A stretch of DNA of 64,000 nucleotides from Hyphomonadaceae bacterium. GTDB taxonomy: Bacteria > Pseudomonadota > Alphaproteobacteria > Caulobacterales > Aquidulcibacteraceae. Each line of letters begins with the position of its first letter. Within the stretch, counting starts at the first letter, position 1. Below are positions 17,897 through 29,458 of this stretch, in pieces. The stretch covers positions 152,859 to 216,858 of the forward strand of contig JALHQO010000006.1 in NCBI GenBank assembly GCA_022841905.1. The letters are read 5' to 3'. The position numbers were made by a program, and so were the translations under genes. The notes beneath the pieces are model-generated. The model saw nothing but the letters and a program-made list of their open reading frames with translations, searched no databases and was not told where the DNA came from.

Positions 17897-18232
17897 ATGA
17901 AAAACAAAGCTGTCATCGACGCGCTGAGCGCGCTGGCCAATGAGCATCGGCTGGCGGTTTTCCGTTTGCTGGTGCAGGCGGGCCCGGAAGGACAGCCGGC
18001 CGGCGCGATTGCGGAGGCGCTCGATCTGCCGGCCTCGTCGCTCTCGTTTCACTTGGCGCATCTCAATCGCGCCGGGCTGATCACGCAGAGCCGTGACGGC
18101 CGCTCGCTGATCTACGCCGCCGACTTCACCGCCATGAGCGGCCTCGTCGGCTTCCTCACTGAGAATTGCTGCGGCGGCGCCTCGTGCGCGCCGGTCGTGG
18201 CGCCCACGCAGAAGAAAAGGAAAGCGTCATGA
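17897..18232 (+). CDS. arsR: ArsR-family arsenic-responsive repressor
   Basis: A 111-residue winged-helix repressor (IDALSALANEHRLAVFRLLV, then SSLSFHLAHLNRAGLITQSR). A Cys cluster, ENCCGGASCAPV, near the C-terminus could be the trivalent arsenic site, a position typical of one alphaproteobacterial ArsR type rather than the alpha-3 CVC type of E. coli. It is the first gene of arsR-arsI-arsC-acr3, and its stop overlaps the next start by ATGA. Upstream, ATTCGATGATACTGGAAATATCGAA is a likely operator region with imperfect symmetry (TTCGAT and ATCGAA). Confidence 0.92.
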   Translation: MKNKAVIDALSALANEHRLAVFRLLVQAGPEGQPAGAIAEALDLPASSLSFHLAHLNRAGLITQSRDGRSLIYAADFTAMSGLVGFLTENCCGGASCAPVVAPTQKKRKAS

Positions 18233-18690
18233 AGCGCTTGCATGTGCATGTCGGGGTGAACGATCTCGATCAATCGATCCGGTTCTATTCGAACCTCTTC
18301 GCCGCCGAGCCGACGGTGAAGAAGCCGGACTACGCCAAGTGGATGCTCGATGATCCGCGCGTGAACTTCGCTATCTCGTATCGTCCAGAAGCGGGCGGCG
18401 TGCGCCATCTCGGCATTCAGGTCGAGAACGGCGAAGAGTTGCAAGAAGTCTATGCGCGCCTGGCACAGGCTGATGGTCCTACGCTGGAAGAGGGCGCGAC
18501 GACGTGTTGCTACGCCAAGTCCGAGAAAACTTGGATCGCTGATCCGCAAGGCGTCACCTGGGAAACCTTTCTCACCACAGGCGAAGCAACCACCTATGGC
18601 GGCGGCGTTGAAGGCGCCGCGCCAGAGTCACACGCGGCCTCGAAACCGCCGCCCTGCTGCACGCCGAAAGCGCTGGAGACCGTGCCGTGA
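18229..18690 (+). CDS. arsI: ArsI-type C-As lyase (VOC fold)
   Basis: A 153-residue vicinal-oxygen-chelate protein. ArsI cleaves methyl or aryl groups from trivalent organoarsenicals such as methylarsenite, using Fe(II). The diagnostic vicinal cysteine pair is Cys93-Cys94 in TTCCYAKSEKTW. Metal-ligand candidates are His5 or His7, His60 (GGVRHLGIQ) and Glu112 (TWETF). The C-terminal tail ends in a second pair, PPPCCTPK, often present in this family. It overlaps both neighbours by four bases, inside an arsenic operon, which makes ArsI more likely than the sister CadI. Confidence 0.88.
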   Translation: MKRLHVHVGVNDLDQSIRFYSNLFAAEPTVKKPDYAKWMLDDPRVNFAISYRPEAGGVRHLGIQVENGEELQEVYARLAQADGPTLEEGATTCCYAKSEKTWIADPQGVTWETFLTTGEATTYGGGVEGAAPESHAASKPPPCCTPKALETVP

Positions 18691-19214
18691 ACGCGCACGC
18701 GCACCATCGCGCCTATAACGTGCTGTTCTTGTGCACCGGCAATTCGGCGCGCTCGATCATGGCCGAAGCGATCCTCTCGCGCTTCGGCGCCGGTAAGTTC
18801 AATTCGTACTCCGCCGGCTCGATGCCGAAAGGTGAAGTGCATCCCGAAGCGCTGAAGCTGCTGCAGCGCTTCAATTTCAAGACCGAACAATTCCGTTCGA
18901 AGAGCTGGGAGGAGTTCGCGCAAGCTGGCGCGCCAGAGCTCGATTTTGTGTTCACCGTTTGCGACAATGCCGCCGGCGAAGTGTGCCCGGTATGGCCCGG
19001 CCAACCGATGACAGCGCATTGGGGCGTGCCCGATCCTGCCGCGGTCGAAGGTTCGCCAGTTGAAATCGCGCAAGCTTTTGCGGACATTTATGGGCGGTTG
19101 AACAACCGCATCTCGATCTTCGTCAGCCTGCCGTTCGAAAGCCTCGACCGGCTCTCGCTGCAAAACCGCTTGAACGACATCGGCAAGACTAAAGACGCGG
19201 CGAAAGACCTTTAA
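18687..19214 (+). CDS. arsC: Arsenate reductase, low-molecular-weight phosphatase type
   Basis: A 175-residue protein with the CX5R P-loop (FLCTGNSARSIMAEAIL; Cys in LCTGN) and the downstream VFTVCDNAAGEVCPVWPG segment that supplies further redox cysteines. It reduces As(V) to As(III) for export by the next gene. GTG 18687 overlaps the arsI stop (GTGA); no later ATG fits the conserved start NVLFLCTGN. Codon use resembles its neighbours. Confidence 0.93.
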   Translation: MNAHAHHRAYNVLFLCTGNSARSIMAEAILSRFGAGKFNSYSAGSMPKGEVHPEALKLLQRFNFKTEQFRSKSWEEFAQAGAPELDFVFTVCDNAAGEVCPVWPGQPMTAHWGVPDPAAVEGSPVEIAQAFADIYGRLNNRISIFVSLPFESLDRLSLQNRLNDIGKTKDAAKDL

Positions 19215-19218
19215 GCCC

Positions 19219-20262
19219 ATGTCGGTTTTTGAACGCTACCTCACGCTTTGGGTGGGGTGCTGCATGGTTGCCGGCATCGCGCTCGGTCAGTTCTTGCCGC
19301 AACCGTTCGCGCAGCTCGCGGCGTTGGAGGTGGCGCGCGTCAACATTCCGGTCGCCGGCCTCGTCTGGCTGATGATCATTCCAATGCTGGCGCGGATCGA
19401 TTTCGCCGCTTTGCGCGAGGTCGGCAAACATTGGCGCGGCATTGGCGTGACGCTGTTCGTCAACTGGGCGGTGAAGCCGTTCTCGATGGCGCTCTTGGCT
19501 TGGCTGTTCATCGGCTATCTGTTCCGGCCATATTTACCGGCCGATCAGATCAACTCCTATATCGCCGGTCTCATCATCCTAGCCGCTGCGCCGTGCACGG
19601 CGATGGTGTTCGTCTGGTCGAACCTCACTAAAGGCGAACCGCATTTCACGCTGAGCCAAGTGGCGCTCAACGATGCGATCATGATTGTCGCGTTTGCGCC
19701 GATCGTTGCGCTGCTGCTTGGGCTCTCGGCGATCATCGTGCCGTGGGAGACTCTGGTGCTCTCCGTCGCGCTCTACATCGTCGTGCCGGTGATCATCGGC
19801 CAGGTGTTGCGCCGCGCGTCGTTGCAGTCGGGCGGGGAGGCGGGGCTCGCACGTCTCTTGGCGATCCTCCAGCCGCTCTCGCTCGTCGCTCTGCTGGCGA
19901 CTTTGGTTCTGCTCTTCGGCTTCCAAGGCGAGCAGATTATCGCGCAACCTTTGGTGATCGCGCTGCTGGCTGTGCCGATCCTGATTCAAGTTTATTTCAA
20001 TTCAGGGCTCGCCTATTTGCTCAATCGCTGGAGCGGGGAGGCGCATTGCGTTGCGGGACCATCGGCGCTGATCGGCGCGAGCAATTTCTTCGAACTTGCC
20101 GTCGCCGCCGCAATCAGCCTGTTCGGGCTCAACTCCGGCGCCGCGTTAGCGACAGTGGTCGGCGTGCTGGTGGAAGTGCCGGTGATGCTGACCGTGGTGT
20201 ACGCCGTGAACCGCAGCAAAGGCTGGTACGAGCGCGGCTTACGGGCGCCGTCGCGGCGCTAA
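19219..20262 (+). CDS. acr3: Arsenite efflux permease, ACR3 family
   Basis: A 347-residue inner-membrane protein with about ten membrane spans. It exports As(OH)3 from the cell. Family signatures are GLVWLMIIPMLARIDF near the N-terminus and AAAPCTAMVFVWSNLTKGEP containing the conserved functional Cys, followed by a second conserved half (GPSALIGASNFFELAVAAAI). ATG 19219 is four bases after the arsC stop, so it ends the operon arsR-arsI-arsC-acr3. It overlaps the convergent ELM1-type gene by four bases. Confidence 0.95.
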   Translation: MSVFERYLTLWVGCCMVAGIALGQFLPQPFAQLAALEVARVNIPVAGLVWLMIIPMLARIDFAALREVGKHWRGIGVTLFVNWAVKPFSMALLAWLFIGYLFRPYLPADQINSYIAGLIILAAAPCTAMVFVWSNLTKGEPHFTLSQVALNDAIMIVAFAPIVALLLGLSAIIVPWETLVLSVALYIVVPVIIGQVLRRASLQSGGEAGLARLLAILQPLSLVALLATLVLLFGFQGEQIIAQPLVIALLAVPILIQVYFNSGLAYLLNRWSGEAHCVAGPSALIGASNFFELAVAAAISLFGLNSGAALATVVGVLVEVPVMLTVVYAVNRSKGWYERGLRAPSRR

Positions 20263-21263
20263 CGCGCCTTGGCCCGCGCTGACCAAGCTGTGAGCACGGC
20301 CGCTGCGGCGCGATCGGTTTCGAGTAGCGGCGGATAAGACCACGCCTCCAAGCGGCCGACGAACGGACGCGCGCAGCCGCGTCGCGCCAGCGATTGGTGG
20401 AAGCGTGCGAGCTTTCCGGCGCCGCCATCGACAGCGAGGATGTGCACCGGCTTTGCGGTGGCCGCCGCTTCCGTCGCCATGTTGACGCTGTCGGCGGTGA
20501 CGAAGACGTGGTCGGCAGCGCCGAGCATGGCGAAATAGGGGTTCACGCCTTCGCCTTCGTAAAAGATGGCGCAATGCGGCGCGAGGAAAGTGCGAAACAC
20601 CATGCGCGCCGCTTCGCCAGTGCGGCGCGAGAGCGTGACCAGCAGCGTGCCGCCGGTCTCGCGCTGCACGGCGGCGAGAGAATCTGCGATCTCTCGCGCG
20701 CGCTTTGCGGAAATGTCTTGGCGTTTCGACTTGCCCCCGATCAGCACGGCAAAGCGCGGCTGCGCCATGTCTTCGAGCGCGGCCGGATAATCGAGCACCG
20801 CTTCGTCGAGCTTTTCCGGCGTGACGCGATGACAGCTGCCGACGACCGGCAACACGTTCGGGCCTTCAAGTCCATCATGGATGGGCGGAATGACGACATC
20901 GAACTCCCGCGGGTTCACACGCGGATCTTGCAGCTGCACCACGAAGGTCTTGCCGCGCGACCACTCGCGGATGCCGAGCGCGAACGGGACGGAGGCGCGG
21001 CCGCAGCCGATGAAGATGTCGGGCCACGACGGCTCGATCGGGTCGGAACCAAGCGTAAGCGCAAGGCGCGGCGCCGGAACGAAGCCGGGCGGCATCCACC
21101 GCCAAGGCGAACGCAACTCGACGCGTTTGGTGGTGAGCCGGATCGGCGTTCGGCGCGAGAGCGCCTCGGCTAAGCCGACGGCCTGGTTCTCGATCCCGGC
21201 GCGCCCATCGCTGACCGCCCAGACGTTAGGTGCTTCCGCAGGCTGGTAGCCGACGCTCCGCAT
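20259..21263 (-). CDS. ELM1/GtrOC1-family protein (mitochondrial-fission ELM1-like)
   Basis: A 334-residue protein resembling plant ELM1. It begins NVWAVSDGRAGIENQAVGLA and has the nucleotide-sugar-transferase-like GT-B features of the family: VVQLQDPRVNPREFDVVIPP, RFAVLIGGKSKRQ, and HVFVTADSVNMATEAAATAK. In alphaproteobacteria it is a conserved protein of unknown function, possibly a glycosyltransferase acting on envelope lipids (inference). It follows greA by 22 bases on the same strand, after carB. Confidence 0.85.
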   Translation of the reverse strand: MRSVGYQPAEAPNVWAVSDGRAGIENQAVGLAEALSRRTPIRLTTKRVELRSPWRWMPPGFVPAPRLALTLGSDPIEPSWPDIFIGCGRASVPFALGIREWSRGKTFVVQLQDPRVNPREFDVVIPPIHDGLEGPNVLPVVGSCHRVTPEKLDEAVLDYPAALEDMAQPRFAVLIGGKSKRQDISAKRAREIADSLAAVQRETGGTLLVTLSRRTGEAARMVFRTFLAPHCAIFYEGEGVNPYFAMLGAADHVFVTADSVNMATEAAATAKPVHILAVDGGAGKLARFHQSLARRGCARPFVGRLEAWSYPPLLETDRAAAAVLTAWSARAKAR

Positions 21264-21285
21264 CAGACCAGCTCCGCCGTCGTGG

Positions 21286-21759
21286 TCAGAGGTACTTCAC
21301 CTTGACGATTTCGTACGACTTGGCGCCGCCCGGGGCCATGACCTCGACAACGTCGCCTTCTTCCTTGCCGATCAGAGCGCGAGCGATCGGGGAGGTGACG
21401 GAGATCTTGCCGGCGCCGACGTCGGATTCATCCTCGCCGACGATCTTGTACTTTGATTTTTGGCCGGAATCTTCGTCGAGCAGGTTCACGGTCGCGCCAA
21501 ATTTGATCTGTTTGCCGGAGAGTTTCGACACGTCGATGATCTGGGCGCGCGCGATCTTGTCCTCGAGCTCCAGCAAGCGGCCCTCGATGAACGACTGACG
21601 ATCCTTGGCGGCGTGATATTCGGCGTTCTCGGAGAGGTCGCCGTGGGCGCGCGCCTCGGCGATGGCGGCGATGACCGCCGGCCGCTCTTCCGTCTTGAGA
21701 CGCTTCATTTCTGCGTCGAGGGCGGCATAACCCTCGGCGGTCATTGGTATTTTTTCCAT
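21286..21759 (-). CDS. greA: Transcription elongation factor GreA
   Basis: A 157-residue protein that rescues backtracked RNA polymerase by stimulating transcript cleavage. The N-terminal coiled coil carries the acidic tip ([18 protein letters not shown], with Asp and Glu in GDLSEN), and the C-terminal FKBP-like domain ends [16 protein letters not shown]. Length and motifs are standard. It lies 58 bases downstream of carB, a common alphaproteobacterial arrangement. No clear Shine-Dalgarno is seen before ATG 21759. Confidence 0.97.
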   Translation of the reverse strand: MEKIPMTAEGYAALDAEMKRLKTEERPAVIAAIAEARAHGDLSENAEYHAAKDRQSFIEGRLLELEDKIARAQIIDVSKLSGKQIKFGATVNLLDEDSGQKSKYKIVGEDESDVGAGKISVTSPIARALIGKEEGDVVEVMAPGGAKSYEIVKVKYL

Positions 21760-21817
21760 GGGGTGTGTGTATTTAAGTCCGTCTAGGAATAGAAAATGTA
21801 TCCGGTCCGGCTAATCG

Positions 21818-25099
<3,282 letters not shown>

Positions 25100-25255
25100 G
25101 CGTCTCCGCCCGCGTTCACGCGGCCAAGAATCGATCCATTCATCGGATCGCGCGTGCTTACGGCCCGCAGGCCCTGCACGCAAGGGCTGGGCTGGGCAGA
25201 GTGGGCGCCTGGGCGGACTTGCCGCTCTTGGAGGCGGGCTCTAGGAGACGCATCC

Positions 25256-26227
25256 ATGGTCGCCACTGAAACAGCGCCGTTTGCGACGGAAGTTCTCGAC
25301 GCTTGTCCGCTGTGCGGCGGCACGAATCTGGCGCCGTGGGCGGCCGCGCCCGACTTCTGGATGCGCCGCGCCGAGCACGTTTTCCGCTACGCCCGCTGCC
25401 GCGCGTGCGATCTTTTGTTCCAGCAAGAGCGCCCGACCGAGGCGACAGCCGGCTTTTTCTATGAAGGCGACTACAGCCCATATCGGCGCGGCAAGAAAAA
25501 GAAGCATCTGGGGCGCGTCTTCCGCAAACTCGCGACCCGTATCGGCGAGCGGATTTCCGGTGAGAAAGACGCGGCGCGCGCCGTCGATCAGCGCCGCGCT
25601 GCGAAGCTGACGGCGCCGGGCGCCAGCGTGCTCGACTTCGGCTGTGGCGGCGGGCGCTTGCTCGACGGGCTGAAGGCGCGCTTTGGCGTGCGCACAGTGG
25701 GCATGGATTTCAACGCCTCGCTGTTCGAGCGCTTGCGTGAGCGTGGCCACGAAGCTTTTGAGGCGTCCGATGCGGGCTGGGCGCAAGTGGACGATGACAG
25801 CTTTGATCTCGTGGTGATGAACCACGTGCTGGAGCATGTGTACCATCCGCGCGCGGTGCTGGCGCAGGTGCGGCGCGTGATGAAGCGGGACGGCGTGCTC
25901 GATATCGCCGTGCCCAATCCCGATGGCTATTCGGCGCGCGCTTATGGCGCCCATTGGTACAGCCTCGATAGCCCGCGCCACGTTATGCTGTTTAGCCCGC
26001 AAGTGGCTGAGACGCTGCTGCGAGAGACGGGCTTTACGGACATCGAGGTCGTGGGCGAGCCTGTGTTGCGCGACGCTGTGTTGAGCAAAGCGCGCGCTGA
26101 CGGCGTGGAGGCCACGCCCGCCAGCGAAGCCGACGTCTGGCTGCCGATCGAGACGGCGCAAACCGTGCGCCGCGAAGCGGCCAAGGGCGCGTTCGACCGC
26201 TTCCACATTTTCGCCCGCAAAGGCTAG
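25256..26227 (+). CDS. Class I SAM-dependent methyltransferase with N-terminal zinc-ribbon-like motif
   Basis: A 323-residue protein. A four-cysteine motif near the N-terminus (ACPLCGGTN, then ARCRACDLL) is followed by a Rossmann methyltransferase: motif I SVLDFGCGGGRLLDGL, and SFDLVVMNHVLEHVYHPRAVL. A Lys-rich loop (RGKKKKHLGR) lies between. This layout is common in methyltransferases of surface-polysaccharide and natural-product loci; the acceptor is unknown. ATG 25256 follows TAGGAGA. It shares its CTAG stop with the convergent glycosyltransferase-like gene. Confidence 0.9.
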   Translation: MVATETAPFATEVLDACPLCGGTNLAPWAAAPDFWMRRAEHVFRYARCRACDLLFQQERPTEATAGFFYEGDYSPYRRGKKKKHLGRVFRKLATRIGERISGEKDAARAVDQRRAAKLTAPGASVLDFGCGGGRLLDGLKARFGVRTVGMDFNASLFERLRERGHEAFEASDAGWAQVDDDSFDLVVMNHVLEHVYHPRAVLAQVRRVMKRDGVLDIAVPNPDGYSARAYGAHWYSLDSPRHVMLFSPQVAETLLRETGFTDIEVVGEPVLRDAVLSKARADGVEATPASEADVWLPIETAQTVRREAAKGAFDRFHIFARKG

Positions 26228-27252
26228 CGCGTCAGCGCTTGCAATGTCGCGAGCCAGCGATCGGCGATTGTCGGCAGCGTCCAATCCGCCGCCAGTATCG
26301 CTTTGCCGCGCGCGACACGCCGCGTCGCTTCGGTTGAATCATTCAGCATCAGCCGCAAACCGCGTTCCCAATCGTTGAGCGCGATCGCGTCTGCGAAGGC
26401 GTCGTAAGCTGGAATGGAGTCCGCCACGACCGGCAGATCGTGGAGTAACGCCGTCGCCACGCGATTGTTGGTCTTGCAGCGCGTAAACGGATTGTCGCCG
26501 ATGGGAATGAGGCAAAGCGCGTGCATGCGCATGGCGCGCGAGAATGTTGTGCGGCGCCAGCGCAAATAGTGCGTGGGGATGCGCCAGTCTTTCACTGTGT
26601 GACGATACTTCTCCGCGCTGTTGCTGATGATCGTGAGCTGGATCGGCGTCTCGGCGTTGAGCACTTCTAGCATCGGATAGATGCGCTGCAGATCAAGCAT
26701 GCCGCCACTGGCGTAATCCGAGCCGTGATTGCCGAACCAAACCAGGCGCCGGCGATTGCGGTCGAGCTTCTGGCGGAGCAGGGCCAGATTGAACTCGGCG
26801 CCGATGTCGCCGAGCTTGGCGTTCAGGTCCGGTTCGTATGGCTGCTCAGCGGCGTCGCTGATAACAGTAACGCCGCGCACATCAGGACACGCTTCGCGGA
26901 TCACGTCGGCCAGCGTTTCCGTCGACGCCGTAACCAAGTCAGCGGCGGCGACGGCGCTCTTCAGCGTTTCGGCGCGCGCTTGCCATTCAGGGGCCTGGCC
27001 GGCGAACGAGAAGTGGTTGTCGCAAAGATCGAGCACGATGCGGGTGCCGTGTTCATCGCGCAGCGCCCGCGCCGTGCTCACGCTCGCTGCATCGTACCGC
27101 TTCGATAGCACCAGCACTTTCGGTGCAACGCCCGGCGCATAAAGCCCGCATGACACGCCGCGGCGGCTAAGTTCAGCGATGATCTGCGCGCAGCGGAGGC
27201 GATAGCTCGCGACGGTTTCACTGGCTTTGTGCGGCCACCACGCGAAATCCAC
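26224..27252 (-). CDS. Glycosyltransferase-like protein (GT-B fold), uncharacterised
   Basis: A 342-residue protein. The N-terminal part (HKASETVASYRLRCAQIIAE, then LVLSKRYDAASVSTARAL) and the C-terminal DxxP/Ala-rich tail (LLHDLPVVADSIPAYDAFAD, ERGLRLMLNDS) resemble family-1-like glycosyltransferases, with a strand-like VWFGNHGSDYASGGM at the start of the second domain. Glu/Asn-type donor-site residues are not clear, so activity is unproven. GTG 27252 is chosen because AGGAG lies seven bases upstream; GTG 27267 and TTG 27270 are alternatives. It is tail-to-tail with the methyltransferase. Confidence 0.7.
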   Translation of the reverse strand: MDFAWWPHKASETVASYRLRCAQIIAELSRRGVSCGLYAPGVAPKVLVLSKRYDAASVSTARALRDEHGTRIVLDLCDNHFSFAGQAPEWQARAETLKSAVAAADLVTASTETLADVIREACPDVRGVTVISDAAEQPYEPDLNAKLGDIGAEFNLALLRQKLDRNRRRLVWFGNHGSDYASGGMLDLQRIYPMLEVLNAETPIQLTIISNSAEKYRHTVKDWRIPTHYLRWRRTTFSRAMRMHALCLIPIGDNPFTRCKTNNRVATALLHDLPVVADSIPAYDAFADAIALNDWERGLRLMLNDSTEATRRVARGKAILAADWTLPTIADRWLATLQALTR

Positions 27253-27326
27253 CCGCTCGCTCCTCACCAACGCGCGCGTTCTTAGCCGTCGCTCGGAGCG
27301 TCAGCAAGACGCGCACGTCTCGGCGC

Positions 27327-28217
27327 TCAAGCTGGAGACCGCACCTCAGTGGGGGCCGTTTTATGCGGCTGCAGCAACACAATCACCAAGAGCCCGAGCG
27401 CCAGTGCCACGAAGCCACCGATGCCGACGATGCCGTTCCACGGGAACGGCGCGCCGCCAACCATCAGCACTGTCAGACCCCCCAACGCATTGAAGGTACC
27501 GTGGAAGATGCCTGCGGCCCAGACCGACTTTCCGCGATCGCGAATGAGCGTCATGATCGGCGACAACAGGATGCAGAACACGGTGAAAAGGCCGACGCCG
27601 AGTAGGCGATCGTCGGGATAGTTGTGGCCGAAGAGATAGATCATCGGCGCGTGCCAAATGCCCCAGATCGCGCCGGTCGCTAGCGAGTAGCGCCAGAAGC
27701 CCGCGCCGCGCCACAGGTCGTAGAGATAGCCGCGCCAGCCGAGTTCCTCGCTGAAGGTCAAGATCACGGTGTTGACCAGCGCGCCCAAGATAAGCGACTG
27801 CACCAGAACAATGACGGTGAGATAAGGCATGTTGCGCAATTGATCGGCGGCTTGCGGCGAAAGCGCCTGCGTTGCGGCGATCAAGCCTGCGCCAGGATCG
27901 GCGTAATTGTGCTGAGACAGTGCAATGGTGAGCGCGACCGCTCCGGCTGAGAGCAGGACCGGGACGAGCCAGGCCAGCAGCCACCACCAATTGGGCTTGA
28001 AGCGCAAACCGAGCGCGGCGCTCCGGCGGCCTTTCTCAAATGCAAAGACGCAGATGACGGCGGCGATCGACGGACCGAACATTGAAAGCGCCAGCACATA
28101 AACGCCGATTTGCAGGTTCTCATGCAGCCCCGCGGCCCAGCCGCCAGCGACGATCGCCCAAGTCACGGCGAAAGAAATGACCAGGAAGATTGCCGACTTT
28201 GTTGCCGTAGACATCAC
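27327..28217 (-). CDS. CPBP-family intramembrane metalloprotease
   Basis: A 296-residue polytopic membrane protein with the CPBP/Abi motifs: SEELGWRGYLY (EExxxR), GAIWGIWHAPM (FxxxH-like) and IFHGTFNALGG (HxxxN/B). The family comprises Glu/His membrane proteases related to the CAAX protease Rce1; bacterial members include bacteriocin self-immunity and stress proteins. GTG 28217 overlaps the stop of the small RHH gene (GTGA), and ATG 28214 follows immediately. It is the last gene of the SPFH-RHH-CPBP unit. Confidence 0.9.
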   Translation of the reverse strand: MMSTATKSAIFLVISFAVTWAIVAGGWAAGLHENLQIGVYVLALSMFGPSIAAVICVFAFEKGRRSAALGLRFKPNWWWLLAWLVPVLLSAGAVALTIALSQHNYADPGAGLIAATQALSPQAADQLRNMPYLTVIVLVQSLILGALVNTVILTFSEELGWRGYLYDLWRGAGFWRYSLATGAIWGIWHAPMIYLFGHNYPDDRLLGVGLFTVFCILLSPIMTLIRDRGKSVWAAGIFHGTFNALGGLTVLMVGGAPFPWNGIVGIGGFVALALGLLVIVLLQPHKTAPTEVRSPA

Positions 28218-28405
28218 GCACCCCCGTTTTGATTGTCGTCATTCGATCGTGCTTCGATCTTCACACCCCTGGCGCGCAGCGCTTCGCGCAGGAGGAATTC
28301 GATCTCTGCATTCACGCTGCGCAACTCAGCGTTCGCCAGACGCGCGACCGCGTCGTGCAATGCAGGATCGAGCCTGAGCGCGAAGGCTTTGCGGTCAGTT
28401 GGCAT
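28214..28405 (-). CDS. Arc-like ribbon-helix-helix DNA-binding protein
   Basis: A 63-residue protein, KAFALRLDPALHDAVARLAN then ELRSVNAEIEFLLREALRAR, matching the strand-helix-helix pattern of Arc/CopG repressors. Such regulators bind short palindromes as dimers. The gene lies between an SPFH gene (6 bases upstream) and the CPBP protease (overlapping). A perfect 14-bp palindrome stands in front of the operon (29325-29338), and I infer that this protein binds there and autoregulates. Confidence 0.85.
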   Translation of the reverse strand: MPTDRKAFALRLDPALHDAVARLANAELRSVNAEIEFLLREALRARGVKIEARSNDDNQNGGA

Positions 28406-28411
28406 CGGACC

Positions 28412-29302
28412 TTACTGATAGAGTGAGCCTGCATTGACGACCGGCTGCGCGTCGCGGTCGCCGCAAAGCACAACCAGCAGGTTCGACACCATGGTCGCCC
28501 GGCGTTCGTCGTCGAGTTGCACCACGTCGCGCTCGGAGAGCTGTTGCAGAGCATGTTCGACCATCTCGACCGCGCCTTGCACGATGAAACGTCGCGCCGC
28601 GAGAACGGCTTCCGCTTGTTGGCGGCGCAGCATGGCGCTGGCGATTTCGGGTGCGTAGGCGAGGTGGCTGAGCTTGGTTTCGTCGACCACGACGCCCGCG
28701 ACCACGACGCGCTCCTGCAGCTTCTCGCGCAGCAGCGCCGAGACCTGGTCGGCATCGCCGCGCAATGTCGGCTCTTCATGCTCGGCGTGATCGTAGGAGA
28801 AGTGCGAGGCGATCTCGCGCACGGCGGTTTCGATCTGGATGTCGACGAAGGTTTGATAATCATCGACGTCGAACAACGCTTGGCCGGTATCGGTGACGCG
28901 CCAGACGACGACGGCGGCGATCTCGATCGGGTTGCCGCGCTTGTCGTTCACCTTGAGTTTTTCGCCGGTGACGTTGCGCACGCGCAGGCTGATCTTCTTG
29001 CGCGTGTACCAAGGCAGCACCCAGCGCAGGCCGGGCGTGCGGTCGGTGCCTTTATAGTTGCCGAACAGCGTGATCGCGGCGGCCTCGTTGGGCTGCAGCG
29101 AGTAGAAGCCGATCAGCTGGGCGGTGAAGACGAGCGACAGGACCAGAACGGCGATGCCGTGGAGGGCGTTTTCCTCGCGAATGAGTTCGATGACGCTCCA
29201 GATCATCAACCCCAAGACGAGGAGGGTCAGCAACAGCATCAGCCCTCCGCCGGAGGTGCTGGCTTTGCGTTCTTGTGTGCGATTTAGCGCTGCTGCGGTC
29301 AT
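28412..29302 (-). CDS. SPFH/Band-7 domain membrane protein
   Basis: A 296-residue protein with two N-terminal hydrophobic hairpins ([40 protein letters not shown]) and an SPFH domain ([40 protein letters not shown]). A coiled-coil region follows ([17 protein letters not shown]) and the tail is [15 protein letters not shown] proteins form membrane-associated oligomers. Start 29302 has AGAGGG five bases upstream; the in-frame ATG 29317 has no ribosome site. The SPFH-RHH pairing recurs in many bacteria, from family knowledge. Confidence 0.9.
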   Translation of the reverse strand: MTAAALNRTQERKASTSGGGLMLLLTLLVLGLMIWSVIELIREENALHGIAVLVLSLVFTAQLIGFYSLQPNEAAAITLFGNYKGTDRTPGLRWVLPWYTRKKISLRVRNVTGEKLKVNDKRGNPIEIAAVVVWRVTDTGQALFDVDDYQTFVDIQIETAVREIASHFSYDHAEHEEPTLRGDADQVSALLREKLQERVVVAGVVVDETKLSHLAYAPEIASAMLRRQQAEAVLAARRFIVQGAVEMVEHALQQLSERDVVQLDDERRATMVSNLLVVLCGDRDAQPVVNAGSLYQ

Positions 29303-29324
29303 GACATACCCTCTCATGCCATCA

Positions 29325-29338
29325 AAGTGATATCACTT
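29325..29338. promoter_or_regulatory. Perfect palindrome AAGTGATATCACTT
   Basis: A 14-bp perfect palindrome 22 bases upstream of the SPFH start (29302, minus strand). It is the likely operator of the RHH protein encoded in this operon, because Arc-type repressors bind such sites. The divergent TadG gene starts 120 bases away. Confidence 0.6.
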
Positions 29339-29458
29339 CAATAGCAAAAGCTCCCGACGCGCAAGCCAAATCGGCGCGTTTACCAGGTTCTCCAATCGGA
29401 AATTAAGCGCCTTCCCGTAAGGGTGGTTGGCTCTAAGGGTCCGATTTTGAGGCGGAAA

